A stretch of 40,633 nt of DNA from Gemmiger formicilis (lineage in GTDB: Bacteria > Bacillota > Clostridia > Oscillospirales > Ruminococcaceae), in NCBI RefSeq assembly GCF_018784445.1, contig NZ_WQOH01000052.1, positions 1 through 40,633 of the forward strand. Direction: 5' to 3'. Below the pieces are notes generated by a model. That model was not told the DNA's origin. It worked only from the letters and a program-made list of their open reading frames with translations, and searched no databases. This document shows positions 25,059-32,919 of this stretch, piece by piece; position 1 is the first letter of the stretch, and the number at the start of each line of letters is the position of its first letter. Made by a program: the position numbers and the translations under genes.

Positions 25059-25106
25059 AAAAAAAGCGGCGTCCTGATCTCCCCAAAGGGGAAAAGAGAA
25101 CGCCGC
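25059..25106 (-). terminator. hairpin terminator/attenuator ahead of the transfer operon
   Basis: On the minus strand GCGGCGT/ACGCCGC (25,066-25,072 with 25,100-25,106) ends in seven T. An inner stem CCCC-TTT-GGGG lies within. It stands 32 bp upstream of the first transfer-operon ATG, so any promoter further right must read through it. This suggests attenuation of transfer-gene expression. Confidence 0.65.
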
Positions 25107-25198
25107 CGTCTGCGGTGTCGTATTTGATTTTCGATGTGTCACTATTTGGGCGGTGGGCTTCACGGGAAAGTAGAAGCGTGTCAAAGCTCAATCCGAAA

Positions 25199-25218
25199 GT
25201 AGTAAATCGGTAGTAAAT
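25199..25218 (+). repeat. tandem 9-bp repeat near the ICE right edge
   Basis: GTAGTAAAT occurs at 25,199-25,207 and again at 25,210-25,218, an 11-bp period. It lies where the GC-rich element gives way to AT-richer DNA with gene remnants. It could be a recombinase arm site or part of the attachment end. The core site cannot be fixed without the left end. Confidence 0.35.
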
Positions 25219-25239
25219 TCAGTTCTTATATCCCGTGAA

Positions 25240-25410
25240 ATGCCCGTATTTCCGGGCTTTTTGGAGATAATCAGAGTTGTTACAGAAACATCTGATAATC
25301 AATTTGAGGATTCCTCAAAACAAAAAAGCGCCTTAGTTTATCACTTCACTTACACTGATAATTCTGATGGGAATGTCGTTTATCAACTAGAGTCAATCAC
25401 TTCCCAATGA
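25240..25410 (+). pseudogene. probable 3' remnant of a gene cut at the ICE junction
   Basis: An open frame of 56 codons reads MPVFPGFLEIIRVVTETSDN, then FEDSSKQKSALVYHFTYTDN, and ends in QLESITSQ. The last 45 residues look like genuine coding sequence. The first codons lie in a hairpin GCCCG/CGGGC followed by TTTTT (25,243-25,262) and have no ribosome binding site. A likely reading is the tail of a chromosomal gene whose 5' part was displaced by element insertion. The family is not recognised. The gap 25,028-25,531 holds only this, the attenuator, the tandem repeat and the inverted repeat at 25,459. Confidence 0.4.
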
Positions 25411-25458
25411 ATTTCCCATCATCAATCTTGTAAGACCGCTTTATCTTTTAACTGCCAT

Positions 25459-25515
25459 CTAGCATAAGACAAGAGGCATCCCCCTTGTAGGAGAATGCCT
25501 CTTGTCTTATGCTAG
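25459..25515. terminator. 21-bp perfect inverted repeat, likely bidirectional terminator
   Basis: CTAGCATAAGACAAGAGGCAT (21 bases, 25,459-25,479) pairs perfectly with 25,495-25,515 around a 15-base loop. It stands between two converging gene ends, the 56-codon remnant (stop 25,410) and the M23 remnant (stop 25,532). Neither flank has a strong T-run, so processing rather than classical termination is possible. Confidence 0.55.
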
Positions 25516-25531
25516 GGCGTACTTTTCTCTA

Positions 25532-26121
25532 TTAGAAGTACGCCATCGGGTTGATCCAATCACGATCAACATACCGATCAGTGCCCGTTTCAGGGTTCAT
25601 ATCGGTACTGTTAGCCTGCATAGCAAAGTGCAGATGAGCAGCCGAGGAATTGCCCGTATTCCCCATATAGCCAATGATCTGCCCCTTGGTGACATACTGT
25701 CCTACGCTTACGAGCGGTGCAGACTGCATGTGCATATAGATGGTTCGCAAATACGAGCCGCCATTGCTAGGTTTCGGGTTTGCGCTCTGGATAAAAACGC
25801 AGTTACCCATGGATGCGTTACCGGAGGTACCCTGAGAGGCATTCCAGTTAAATACGCGCTTAACCTTGCCAGAGCAGAATGCATAAATGGGATCACCTTC
25901 AACACCAGCAGTCACTGCACCGATATCAATACCGGTATGTCCAGAGGAATAGGACTGTGTGATACGCGTAGACTTCGTCGGCCACACATAATCGCCCGTA
26001 CTGCCGCCACCGCTGGACTGGGACGCGCAAAGCTGCCAAATCTGATTGTCTGCATTGGATGCATTTTCCCACGTCAGAGCAGCACCGCTCGAATTGGATG
26101 CCGGAGTCAGGTACAGGTTTC
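25532..26121 (-). pseudogene. 5'-truncated lectin-like / M23 peptidase gene
   Basis: The open frame begins abruptly after a TGA near 26,121 with NLYLTPASNSSGAALTWENA and IWQLCASQ, which looks like the end of a ricin-type carbohydrate-binding repeat. A Gly/Ser linker follows, then an M23 (LytM) endopeptidase domain: HTGIDIGAV, GKVKRVF, HMQSAPLVSVGQYVTKGQII, HLHFAM and a C-terminal DWINPMAYF. The HxxxD and HxH zinc ligands are present. No ATG with a ribosome binding site exists; the first possible start (GTG 25,987) would remove the lectin part and any signal peptide. The parent was probably a secreted cell-wall hydrolase, lost by rearrangement at 26,121. Confidence 0.7.
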
Positions 26122-26187
26122 ATGACAGAAAACTTTGATTTAAGAGTCTTTGCTTACAAGGGAAACAAAGTAAGGATTAAACTATCA

Positions 26188-26319
26188 TTAGAACGCACCA
26201 ATTGCATGTTTGACCACAGATAGAGCAAAAATCGACAACTCAACTAACCATGCGGTTGCAATAGCAAAAATGAGCTTATCTGACAAACTAATAAAAATGA
26301 TTGAAGGCTTCTTATTTAT
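26188..26319 (-). other. short hydrophobic open frame downstream of the HEPN-like gene
   Basis: On the minus strand an open frame reads KKPSIIFISLSDKLIFAIAT, then AWLVELSIFALSVVKHAIGAF and stop. This is a plausible single membrane helix right after the 447-aa gene. There is no ATG, GTG or convincing ribosome binding site (only TTG or ATA). AT-rich DNA often yields such frames by chance, so this is reported only as a candidate. Confidence 0.18.
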
Positions 26320-27655
26320 CTAAGGTAGGCGTTGGATTTACATTTTCTTGATTCAGAGACTCTTCAGCATCATCTGTGTGATCATGAGTCTCTATATACT
26401 TTTTGACAAATCGATTATCAGACGAATGTCTTCCGCGAAGGGTACATTGATTGTTTCTATAATATACTGCCATTATAGAATTGATTTCTGAAATAGTTAA
26501 GCCCTGCAGATGTGCGGTGAAGAAATTCATAAATCCATCAGCGGAATCAAAACCAGAAAAATTTGGAATCTTTTTGACCATCAAAAGAGAGAATTCGCCA
26601 AGATCAAAATCAGGAGAGTCCTTAACGGCATTATATAAAATTTCAGAATCTATAGATTGTTGTATGGCAGGGGCTTCCTTAAAGAATGTATAAACCGATT
26701 TTTCGCTTCTTGGATAAAATGTATGATAATATTTTAAATGATGTGGCACACTAAAAAATTGATCTACTATGTATGCAAAGATGTTTTGATTTTCTCTTAC
26801 AATATCCATTATAATAGGATAATCCATAATAATTTTAATTAATGCATTTTTCCGTGGGGAAGAGTTTTCAAGTGAACTAACCGGGATTCGCAAAAAAGTG
26901 TCTAGTATCGAATCTTCTTTAAATACAGCCTGAAAACCGTGTCTTAGTATGTAACCAGTCATTACATAGGCAAACGCATATAAACCGTAGATGTTTTCAA
27001 TACACTTTTCATCTTCGGATACAAATAGGAGCCGTATAAATGTTTTGTACGATTTCTTTAGTGAATCATACGTCATACGTTTTAGGTATTTATTCTCTAT
27101 GTTGGCTTTTATAGACTCATCAAACTGGCTATCAGAAATATACGATATAGAATTTGTGTAGTTCTCTACATCTGCTTGAGCAATAGAAAACAGATCCATA
27201 ATAAACGGGGCTTTAACAGATAAAATATGATCATACATTGAACATATTAACATTCTGGCATGATAGTCACTGGGAATATACAAAGTATTATCATCAACTT
27301 TAAGATGAGCACATTTGTTTCTACAAATTTTCAAATAATCTATATCCTCAATAAACCTATTAAAATATAAAGGACAATTATCCTTGAAAAATTGAATGAT
27401 TTCGTTTTCAACCTTTGAGTACTTTTCGTCATCCGCTATCATCGCATTAATGTCTGTAAGCTTTTTATTAGCTTTGCTATCACCTTCATTTGCCATGGTT
27501 TGCAATTTCATAAACAGATCGTAGATAACAAAAGAGTATAACAAAACAATTGTTGCGCGGTAATTTTGACTATAATATGATTGCAGAATTTCTTTGAAAT
27601 AAGAGCGAGAATCTGGGTTATCAAAGACGCTCAAGTCTTTTTCATCAAAAAGCAT
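26312..27655 (-). CDS. HEPN-domain-like protein, candidate RNA-targeting defence factor
   Basis: A 447-residue protein that I cannot place in a named family. The N-terminal 130 residues look like an HEPN domain. A helix pair YYSQNYRATIVLLYSFVIYD (about 27-46) resembles the first HEPN helices, and the motif CRNKCAHL puts Arg112, Asn113 and His117 in the RNxxxH pattern of HEPN ribonucleases. The rest (130-447) is helical with no recognised domain. The gene is clearly AT-rich against both flanks. GATGAGGT precedes the ATG at 27,655, and no cognate antitoxin or nucleotidyltransferase is next to it. HEPN proteins act in abortive infection and toxin systems (family knowledge). A defence role here is inference. 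Confidence 0.65.
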   Translation of the reverse strand: MLFDEKDLSVFDNPDSRSYFKEILQSYYSQNYRATIVLLYSFVIYDLFMKLQTMANEGDSKANKKLTDINAMIADDEKYSKVENEIIQFFKDNCPLYFNRFIEDIDYLKICRNKCAHLKVDDNTLYIPSDYHARMLICSMYDHILSVKAPFIMDLFSIAQADVENYTNSISYISDSQFDESIKANIENKYLKRMTYDSLKKSYKTFIRLLFVSEDEKCIENIYGLYAFAYVMTGYILRHGFQAVFKEDSILDTFLRIPVSSLENSSPRKNALIKIIMDYPIIMDIVRENQNIFAYIVDQFFSVPHHLKYYHTFYPRSEKSVYTFFKEAPAIQQSIDSEILYNAVKDSPDFDLGEFSLLMVKKIPNFSGFDSADGFMNFFTAHLQGLTISEINSIMAVYYRNNQCTLRGRHSSDNRFVKKYIETHDHTDDAEESLNQENVNPTPTLDK

Positions 27656-27863
27656 ATTTTTACCTCATCAAATTATATTGTGTAAAAGAAGAATGGATAG
27701 TATGTCTAAAACGCTTATTCCTTAATCATACCATATCCGAATTAGTATCTATATATTACGCTACAAAAAAGGTAGGAAGTTATAAAGAAAAAGCAAGAAG
27801 CTACTTTTGAAAGCGGCACAAAAGGGTTCCCCTAATATCGTTCCATGAGTTCCATCTTAACCT

Positions 27864-29417
27864 TTACCCCTCCGTATATTCGCTTGGTGTCTTCCCATAA
27901 AATTCTTTGAACTTCCGCGAGAAGAAGTAGGGGTCATCAAAACCTACGGCGGCAGCTACTTCCTTGACATAGACCTGCTTATTACTGCGGATCATCTCAC
28001 CGGCGCGTTTCATGCGCACCTCGTTGATGTACTGGAACAGGCCGATGCCGGTCTCTTTGGAGAACAGGCGGCTCAGATATTCCCGGTTCAGCCCTACATA
28101 GTCGGCGATGCTGTCCAGCGTCAGCTTGTCCATATAATGCGCGTTTACATAGATGATGACGGCCTGCACCTCTTTTTTGAATTTGCTCAAGGCAATTTTG
28201 CTAAGTCCCATGCGCTCCTGCAAAATCAAGCAGAGCAGTTGTTCAAGAGCCTCCGCGGTGGGGGCTTTTTCTATTTCTTTAAAGGTTTGCTCCAGTGTCT
28301 CCTGCGGAATCATATTCTCGCCGGGACGCTCCAGCAACAGATGGCAGGCTTCACGGACGCGCTGCGGCGGCATACAGAGTGCCGCACAATTCTGGAAGAA
28401 AGTATGAACAGCAATCTGCATCTGTAATTCATCGGCATTTTGCACTGCTGCTGCGGTGGCCTTGGACAGTTCTGCCTGAGAGACATGGAAGGGTTGGGCG
28501 GTAACTGTGTGTGCCGTTGCCTTTATGGGAGCACTGCACCCCACATAAAAGGCGAGCGCCTTAGAATCCTCACACAGCTGGTAGCCCTGGCGGAGTTCAG
28601 CCAGTGAAATGGGCTTGTCGTGGTAGATGATGACCGGGGCATCCAGAAAATATGTTGTGACCTGCCGTTGCAAGCGGGCAAGTTTCTTATCCAGAGTACG
28701 CCCGGAGGCTACAAGGCTTTCATTGCTGATCAGCCCACAGATTTCATCCTCATGGGTGTGCAGAAATACTTTGCCGCTGATTTCATCGAAAACCTCGGTA
28801 ATTAAGTCAGTCACAGCATCCAGCGCGGGCATAGGATGAGTTTTTGCGGGAATTAAAGTGACGGTAAACAGCCGGATAGGAAAGGACAGCGGTTCCGGCA
28901 GCATGGAAAACGGATTAGAAGCAGGGGAGGGTTCAGCAGTGGACGTTACCCATTGGGCGCAGTGAATCAGGGCATTCTCCTTTTTCTGCGCTTCAATGGC
29001 AAAGGATCGGTGGTCCTCCTCCGTCTGGCGCTGCTGCTGGACACGAAGCAAATCGGCCATCTTTTCCAGATGCTCACCGATGCTTTCCCCGTTCATATTG
29101 ATTTTCAGGAAGTAGTCATAAGCGCCGTCCGTTAGGGCTGTGCGCACGGAATCGAAATCGGAATAGTTGCTCAATACCAGAATCGGTCCGATAAAGCTGC
29201 GCTTTTTCAATTCATGAATGAGCGCAAGCCCATCCATGCCGGGCATTTTCAAGTCCGTGATAACCGCATCAATGTGCTGTGTCTCTACAATGTGCAGCGC
29301 TTCCTGCCCATTACTGGCTGTTGCCGCCAGCAGGAATCCGTTCTTGCCCCACTCCACGGCGGACTGGAAAGCAACCTTAATCAGTGGCTCGTCGTCTACA
29401 AGCAATAAATTATACAT
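27864..29417 (-). CDS. YesN-type response regulator (receiver + AraC HTH)
   Basis: A 517-residue transcription regulator. The N-terminal receiver domain (1-120) has Asp8/Asp9 and phospho-acceptor Asp55 in VITDLKMPGMDG. A long middle region (about 130-400) is typical of YesN proteins. The C-terminal AraC DNA-binding domain (about 415-515) has TLDSIADYVGLNREYLSRLF, GIGLFQYINEVRMKRAGEMI and AAAVGFDDPYFFSRKFKEFY. GAGGTAACACA precedes the ATG, 9 bp after the kinase stop. With the kinase it presumably activates the divergent importer and glycosidase genes in response to the imported glycan. Confidence 0.93.
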   Translation of the reverse strand: MYNLLLVDDEPLIKVAFQSAVEWGKNGFLLAATASNGQEALHIVETQHIDAVITDLKMPGMDGLALIHELKKRSFIGPILVLSNYSDFDSVRTALTDGAYDYFLKINMNGESIGEHLEKMADLLRVQQQRQTEEDHRSFAIEAQKKENALIHCAQWVTSTAEPSPASNPFSMLPEPLSFPIRLFTVTLIPAKTHPMPALDAVTDLITEVFDEISGKVFLHTHEDEICGLISNESLVASGRTLDKKLARLQRQVTTYFLDAPVIIYHDKPISLAELRQGYQLCEDSKALAFYVGCSAPIKATAHTVTAQPFHVSQAELSKATAAAVQNADELQMQIAVHTFFQNCAALCMPPQRVREACHLLLERPGENMIPQETLEQTFKEIEKAPTAEALEQLLCLILQERMGLSKIALSKFKKEVQAVIIYVNAHYMDKLTLDSIADYVGLNREYLSRLFSKETGIGLFQYINEVRMKRAGEMIRSNKQVYVKEVAAAVGFDDPYFFSRKFKEFYGKTPSEYTEG

Positions 29418-29426
29418 TGTGTTACC

Positions 29427-31205
29427 TCAACGAATGGCTTCATTTGGAATACGGAGAATACATTGTGTGCCGGTGCCGGGGGCACTTTCAATCGTAAGGC
29501 CGTATTCATTTCCGTAGTGTAGACGCATACGTTCATCTACGTTGCTTAATCCGATGCCGGAGAAGCGCTCAGAATTTTTCTCCTTGATGGCACTGGGGTC
29601 AAAACCGCAGCCGGTATCGGAGATATGAATGGTAAGCAGATTCTCGCTCACGGTGGCACGGACGGTGATGGTGACAAAATCATCTTCATCCGCCGTGCCG
29701 TGCAGGATGGAGTTCTCTACAAGCGGCTGCAAAATAAAGCGCGGCACAGTCCAGTATCCGGCAGCATCTTCAATTTGATATTCCATCTCAAAGCGCCCTG
29801 CGTAACGCAGCTGCTGGATGTCGCAGTAGTTCTTCAGGTTGCGCAGCTCATCGTCAAACGGAATCAGTTCATCCTTTTTAATAAGGGTGCTTTGCAGCAG
29901 GGAAGAGAGGGCATCAATGCCGTGGCTGACCGGGGTGACGTGATTGAGTGTGGCAATCCACTTTAAGGTGTTCAGGGTATTGAACAGGAAGTGCGGGTTG
30001 ATTTGATATTGCAGAGTCTGCAATTCCAACTCGCGCATTTTGCGCTGATCATCGCTCCAGCGCTGCGCCAGCAGACCAATTTCGTTGACCATGTTGTCGA
30101 TGGTGCGCGCCAGAAATCCGAGCTCGTCGGGGCTGGGATCATTGATTTTCAGCCCGATTTCCTCATCGCTTTTCGCATTGCAGGCGGCAACCATATTATC
30201 AATGGGGTGCATGACGCTGCGGTAGACAAGCAGTGTCAGGAACAAACTGACAACGACCAGCACTGCGGCCAGCGCAATAAGCATCATATTGATGGTTCTT
30301 GTGCCGTTGGTAATGTAGGCCTGCGGAATCGTGGCCACCAGATATACATTATAGGTGGTGTTGTATTTGAAAATCGTCAGCGTATCTACGCCGTTCAGCT
30401 CACATAAAAAGTTGTTTTCACCCGCCTGCCGAAGCGCCGTGATCTGCTGGAAAATCGGGTCATCGGCCAAATCTTCTCCCAGCAGTTCCGCGTTCTGAGA
30501 AGAAACCACATTGCCGGCAGCATCAATCAGCAGGAAGTTGGACCCCTCGCCAAAGGAAACATCAGTAAATATGTAGCGACTCAGCTGGGATTCGTCAATG
30601 TACAGCATGATATACCCCAGCGGCGTGCTGGTGTGGTGCATGTCATAGATTTTACGGCCAATGACAATTTTATCGTTGGCGCGGTAAGTGTGGATGTATT
30701 GCAGACTATCCTGTGGAGAAGCGGCTTCAATATTATCCAGCAATTCATTAAAACGCTGGGGTGTAATATCGTCATAGCCCAAATCGTAGATGACTGTGCG
30801 GTCATTGGAAACGACGCGGATGTTTTTAAGGTGTGTGCTCTGAAAAGGAATTGTGACGATCATTTCACCAATACCGCTCACAATATCACTCGTAAGGGGG
30901 TGCCCATTATTGATAGATGCGACACCATTCTGTACAGTATCAGATACGGAGATGGAACCTATGTAGTCGCTATAAATGCCAAGCTGGGTAGACATATTAT
31001 TATTGAGTAGTTCGATAGATTGTAAGGCAGCCTGTTTGACCTTTTCGTTCATGGATTGGGTGTATGCATGGTAAGAAAAAATACCAATCGTGATGACGGG
31101 AACAAGAGAAATAATCAAAAATGTCACAAACAGACGGGTGCGAAGTTTGATTCGTCGCAACACATTTGGGAAAAACTCACGCGTTTTTTGTGCATTTAGT
31201 GACAT
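29427..31205 (-). CDS. YesM-type sensor histidine kinase
   Basis: A 592-residue membrane kinase. TM1 (about 25-47) and TM2 (about 306-328) flank a Cache-like extracellular domain (about 48-300). A HAMP region (329-383) leads to the His_kinase domain with His405 in QINPHFLFNTLNTLKWI. The ATPase domain has LQPLVENSILHG, the G box DTGCGFDP, and GIGLSNVDERM. This is the class that senses extracellular sugars or binding-protein complexes. The ATG has GGAGG upstream and a clear promoter at 31,259-31,287. It is divergent from the importer lipoprotein gene. Confidence 0.93.
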   Translation of the reverse strand: MSLNAQKTREFFPNVLRRIKLRTRLFVTFLIISLVPVITIGIFSYHAYTQSMNEKVKQAALQSIELLNNNMSTQLGIYSDYIGSISVSDTVQNGVASINNGHPLTSDIVSGIGEMIVTIPFQSTHLKNIRVVSNDRTVIYDLGYDDITPQRFNELLDNIEAASPQDSLQYIHTYRANDKIVIGRKIYDMHHTSTPLGYIMLYIDESQLSRYIFTDVSFGEGSNFLLIDAAGNVVSSQNAELLGEDLADDPIFQQITALRQAGENNFLCELNGVDTLTIFKYNTTYNVYLVATIPQAYITNGTRTINMMLIALAAVLVVVSLFLTLLVYRSVMHPIDNMVAACNAKSDEEIGLKINDPSPDELGFLARTIDNMVNEIGLLAQRWSDDQRKMRELELQTLQYQINPHFLFNTLNTLKWIATLNHVTPVSHGIDALSSLLQSTLIKKDELIPFDDELRNLKNYCDIQQLRYAGRFEMEYQIEDAAGYWTVPRFILQPLVENSILHGTADEDDFVTITVRATVSENLLTIHISDTGCGFDPSAIKEKNSERFSGIGLSNVDERMRLHYGNEYGLTIESAPGTGTQCILRIPNEAIR

Positions 31206-31258
31206 ATATAGGCCTCCGTTTGTGCAAAGTGACTACAATCTATCCATACATTACCTGA

Positions 31259-31287
31259 ATTATAAGGGCAACGACAGAAAAAGTCAA
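31259..31287 (-). promoter_or_regulatory. sigma-A promoter of the YesM/YesN operon
   Basis: On the minus strand the -35 TTGACT (31,282-31,287) and -10 TATAAT (31,259-31,264) are exactly 17 bp apart, 53 bp upstream of the kinase ATG. The near-consensus match suggests steady expression of the sensor system. Confidence 0.8.
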
Positions 31288-31340
31288 TAAAATCCATCTT
31301 TAAGTAAAGGGAATACATTTATCAAATCCGGCTTGCCCGA

Positions 31341-31346
31341 TATAAT
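31341..31346 (+). promoter_or_regulatory. -10 box of the importer operon, weak -35
   Basis: TATAAT stands at 31,341-31,346, 72 bp before the lipoprotein ATG. The hexamer 17 bp upstream (TTTATC) is far from the -35 consensus. This is the pattern of an activator-dependent promoter and fits control by the adjacent AraC-type regulator. Confidence 0.5.
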
Positions 31347-31418
31347 AAGAGTGCAATCAGGGAACGACAGATGAGCCGCATCCCAAACAAAGAAGGAATA
31401 ATTTTTAGGAGGAAAACC

Positions 31419-32822
31419 ATGAAAAAAGCAATCAGCATGATGCTTGCCACTGCAATGGCAGCTACCTGTCTGGCAGGCTGCGGCAGCGCAGCATCTTCCA
31501 GCGCAGCAGCATCCAGTGAGGCCGCTTCTTCCGAAGCAACGTCCACCGCTACCAGCGAAGCCTCTACCGGTGAGAAGACCTTTGAGAACAATGAACTGAA
31601 CATCGCGGTGTTCGAGGGCGGCTACGGTTCCGAGTACTGGGACGAAATCATCAAACGCTTTGAGGCCGCTTATCCCGGCGTTACTGTCAATATGCAGATC
31701 AGCCCGAAGATCGGCGACATCATCCGCCCGCAGATCGTGGCAGGCAATGTTCCCGACTTCATCTCGATGAACGACAACGACTCCACCGGCCTGATTTCCT
31801 CCATGGTTAAGGAACATGCACTGATGGATCTGTCCGATGTCTTTGAGGAGGGCGGCATTGATGATGACACCCCGCTGAAGGATCAGGTCATCGATGGCCT
31901 GCTGGATTCCGCCAAGTGCTCTCCTTACGGCGACGGCAAGATCTACATTGCCCCGTTTGATGCCAGCCCGATGGGTCTGGTTTACAACAAGACCCTGTTC
32001 GAAGAGAATGGCTGGGAAACGCCTGTGACCTGGGATGACTTCTTTGAACTGGGCGAAAAGGCCAAGGAAAAGGGTATCGCGCTGTTTACCTATCAGGGCA
32101 TCTACCCCGGCTACCTCGAAAGCATGCTGTGGCCTGCGCTGGCTTCTGCCACCGGCATCGACAACATGAAGGCAATCGCCTCCTACACGCCCGGCTCCCT
32201 CAGCTCTGATGAGGCCCTCAAGGTCTTCCAGAACATGGCAAAGATCGGCACCGATGGCTACCTGATGGATGGCACCGTTGCTCTGAACCATACCCAGAGC
32301 CAGACTGACATGATGATGAACAAGGCTCTGTTCATCCCCAACGGCAACTGGATGGAAGGCGAAATGGCCGATGCTCCCCGTGCTGACGGCTTTGAGTTTG
32401 GTCTGACCTGCGCACCCGTTCTGGATGACGGCGAAACCCGCTATGTTATGAGCTCCGTTGAGCAGTTTGAGATTCCTGCCAACGCCAAGAACCCCGAACT
32501 GGCAAAAGAGTTCCTGCGCTTCCTGTACACTGAGGATTCCGTTAAGCTGTTCGCAGAAAAAGCCAACGGCATCTACGCTCTGAAGAAGGCCAACGAGATG
32601 GTCAAGGGCATCGTTACCGATGGTGTCTACAACATGAACGACATCTATCAGGAAGGCACGTTCATGGTCTTCGGTTGGGATGCAATGCCCGACACCAGCA
32701 AGGTCGTTATCGCTGATTCCGTCTTCAATGTTGCCAGTGACGTTATGAATGGTGACATGACTGCCGAGCAGTGGCGTGACGGCATCGAGGCTGCTTTCGA
32801 GGAGATTGCTGCTTCCAAGTAA
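31419..32822 (+). CDS. carbohydrate ABC transporter substrate-binding lipoprotein
   Basis: A 467-residue extracellular solute-binding protein, family 1. A lipoprotein signal with lipobox LAGC (Cys21) is followed by an Ala/Ser/Glu-rich spacer (about 22-48). The mature domain starts with LNIAVFEGGYGSEYWDEIIK and includes ASPMGLVYNKTLFEENGWET (hinge-adjacent) and GNWMEGEMADAPRAD. Aromatic residues suit sugar binding. The ATG at 31,419 has AGGAGG 6 bases upstream; an upstream in-frame ATG at 31,371 is rejected. It is the first gene of the locus and probably captures fucosylated Gal-HexNAc oligosaccharides, a specificity inferred from its neighbours. Confidence 0.92.
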   Translation: MKKAISMMLATAMAATCLAGCGSAASSSAAASSEAASSEATSTATSEASTGEKTFENNELNIAVFEGGYGSEYWDEIIKRFEAAYPGVTVNMQISPKIGDIIRPQIVAGNVPDFISMNDNDSTGLISSMVKEHALMDLSDVFEEGGIDDDTPLKDQVIDGLLDSAKCSPYGDGKIYIAPFDASPMGLVYNKTLFEENGWETPVTWDDFFELGEKAKEKGIALFTYQGIYPGYLESMLWPALASATGIDNMKAIASYTPGSLSSDEALKVFQNMAKIGTDGYLMDGTVALNHTQSQTDMMMNKALFIPNGNWMEGEMADAPRADGFEFGLTCAPVLDDGETRYVMSSVEQFEIPANAKNPELAKEFLRFLYTEDSVKLFAEKANGIYALKKANEMVKGIVTDGVYNMNDIYQEGTFMVFGWDAMPDTSKVVIADSVFNVASDVMNGDMTAEQWRDGIEAAFEEIAASK

Positions 32823-32861
32823 GCTGAATTGCTGAATTTCCACTAACCAAAATAAGATTGG

Positions 32862-32904
32862 CCCTGCCGAGTAAACGCCATGCGAACTTGGCAGGGTTCT
32901 TTTT
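32862..32904 (+). terminator. intra-operon terminator between lipoprotein and permeases
   Basis: The stem CCCTGCC/GGCAGGG (32,862-32,868 with 32,890-32,896, extended by AG/CT across a G-T pair) is followed by TTCTTTTT. It probably lowers permease expression relative to the binding protein, a common arrangement in such operons. Confidence 0.7.
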
Positions 32905-32919
32905 AAGGGGGAAACTTGT

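Noticed and set aside
24820-25191. Minus-strand frame beginning MSFDTLLLSREAHRP as a leader peptide gene
   Set aside because: It runs through the hairpin terminator and into the DUF6017 gene in another frame, and has no convincing ribosome binding site. A short leader role cannot be excluded.
25459-25515. 21-bp inverted repeat as an insertion-sequence remnant or MITE
   Set aside because: The two arms are only 15 bases apart and sit between converging gene ends, which fits a terminator better; no target-site duplication was seen.
26121-26310. Plus-strand fragments MTENFDLRVFAYKGNK and NAPIACLTTDRAKIDN as pieces of one frameshifted gene
   Set aside because: The two frames are separated by stops in both readings and neither matches a family I know. 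AT-rich chance frames are as likely.
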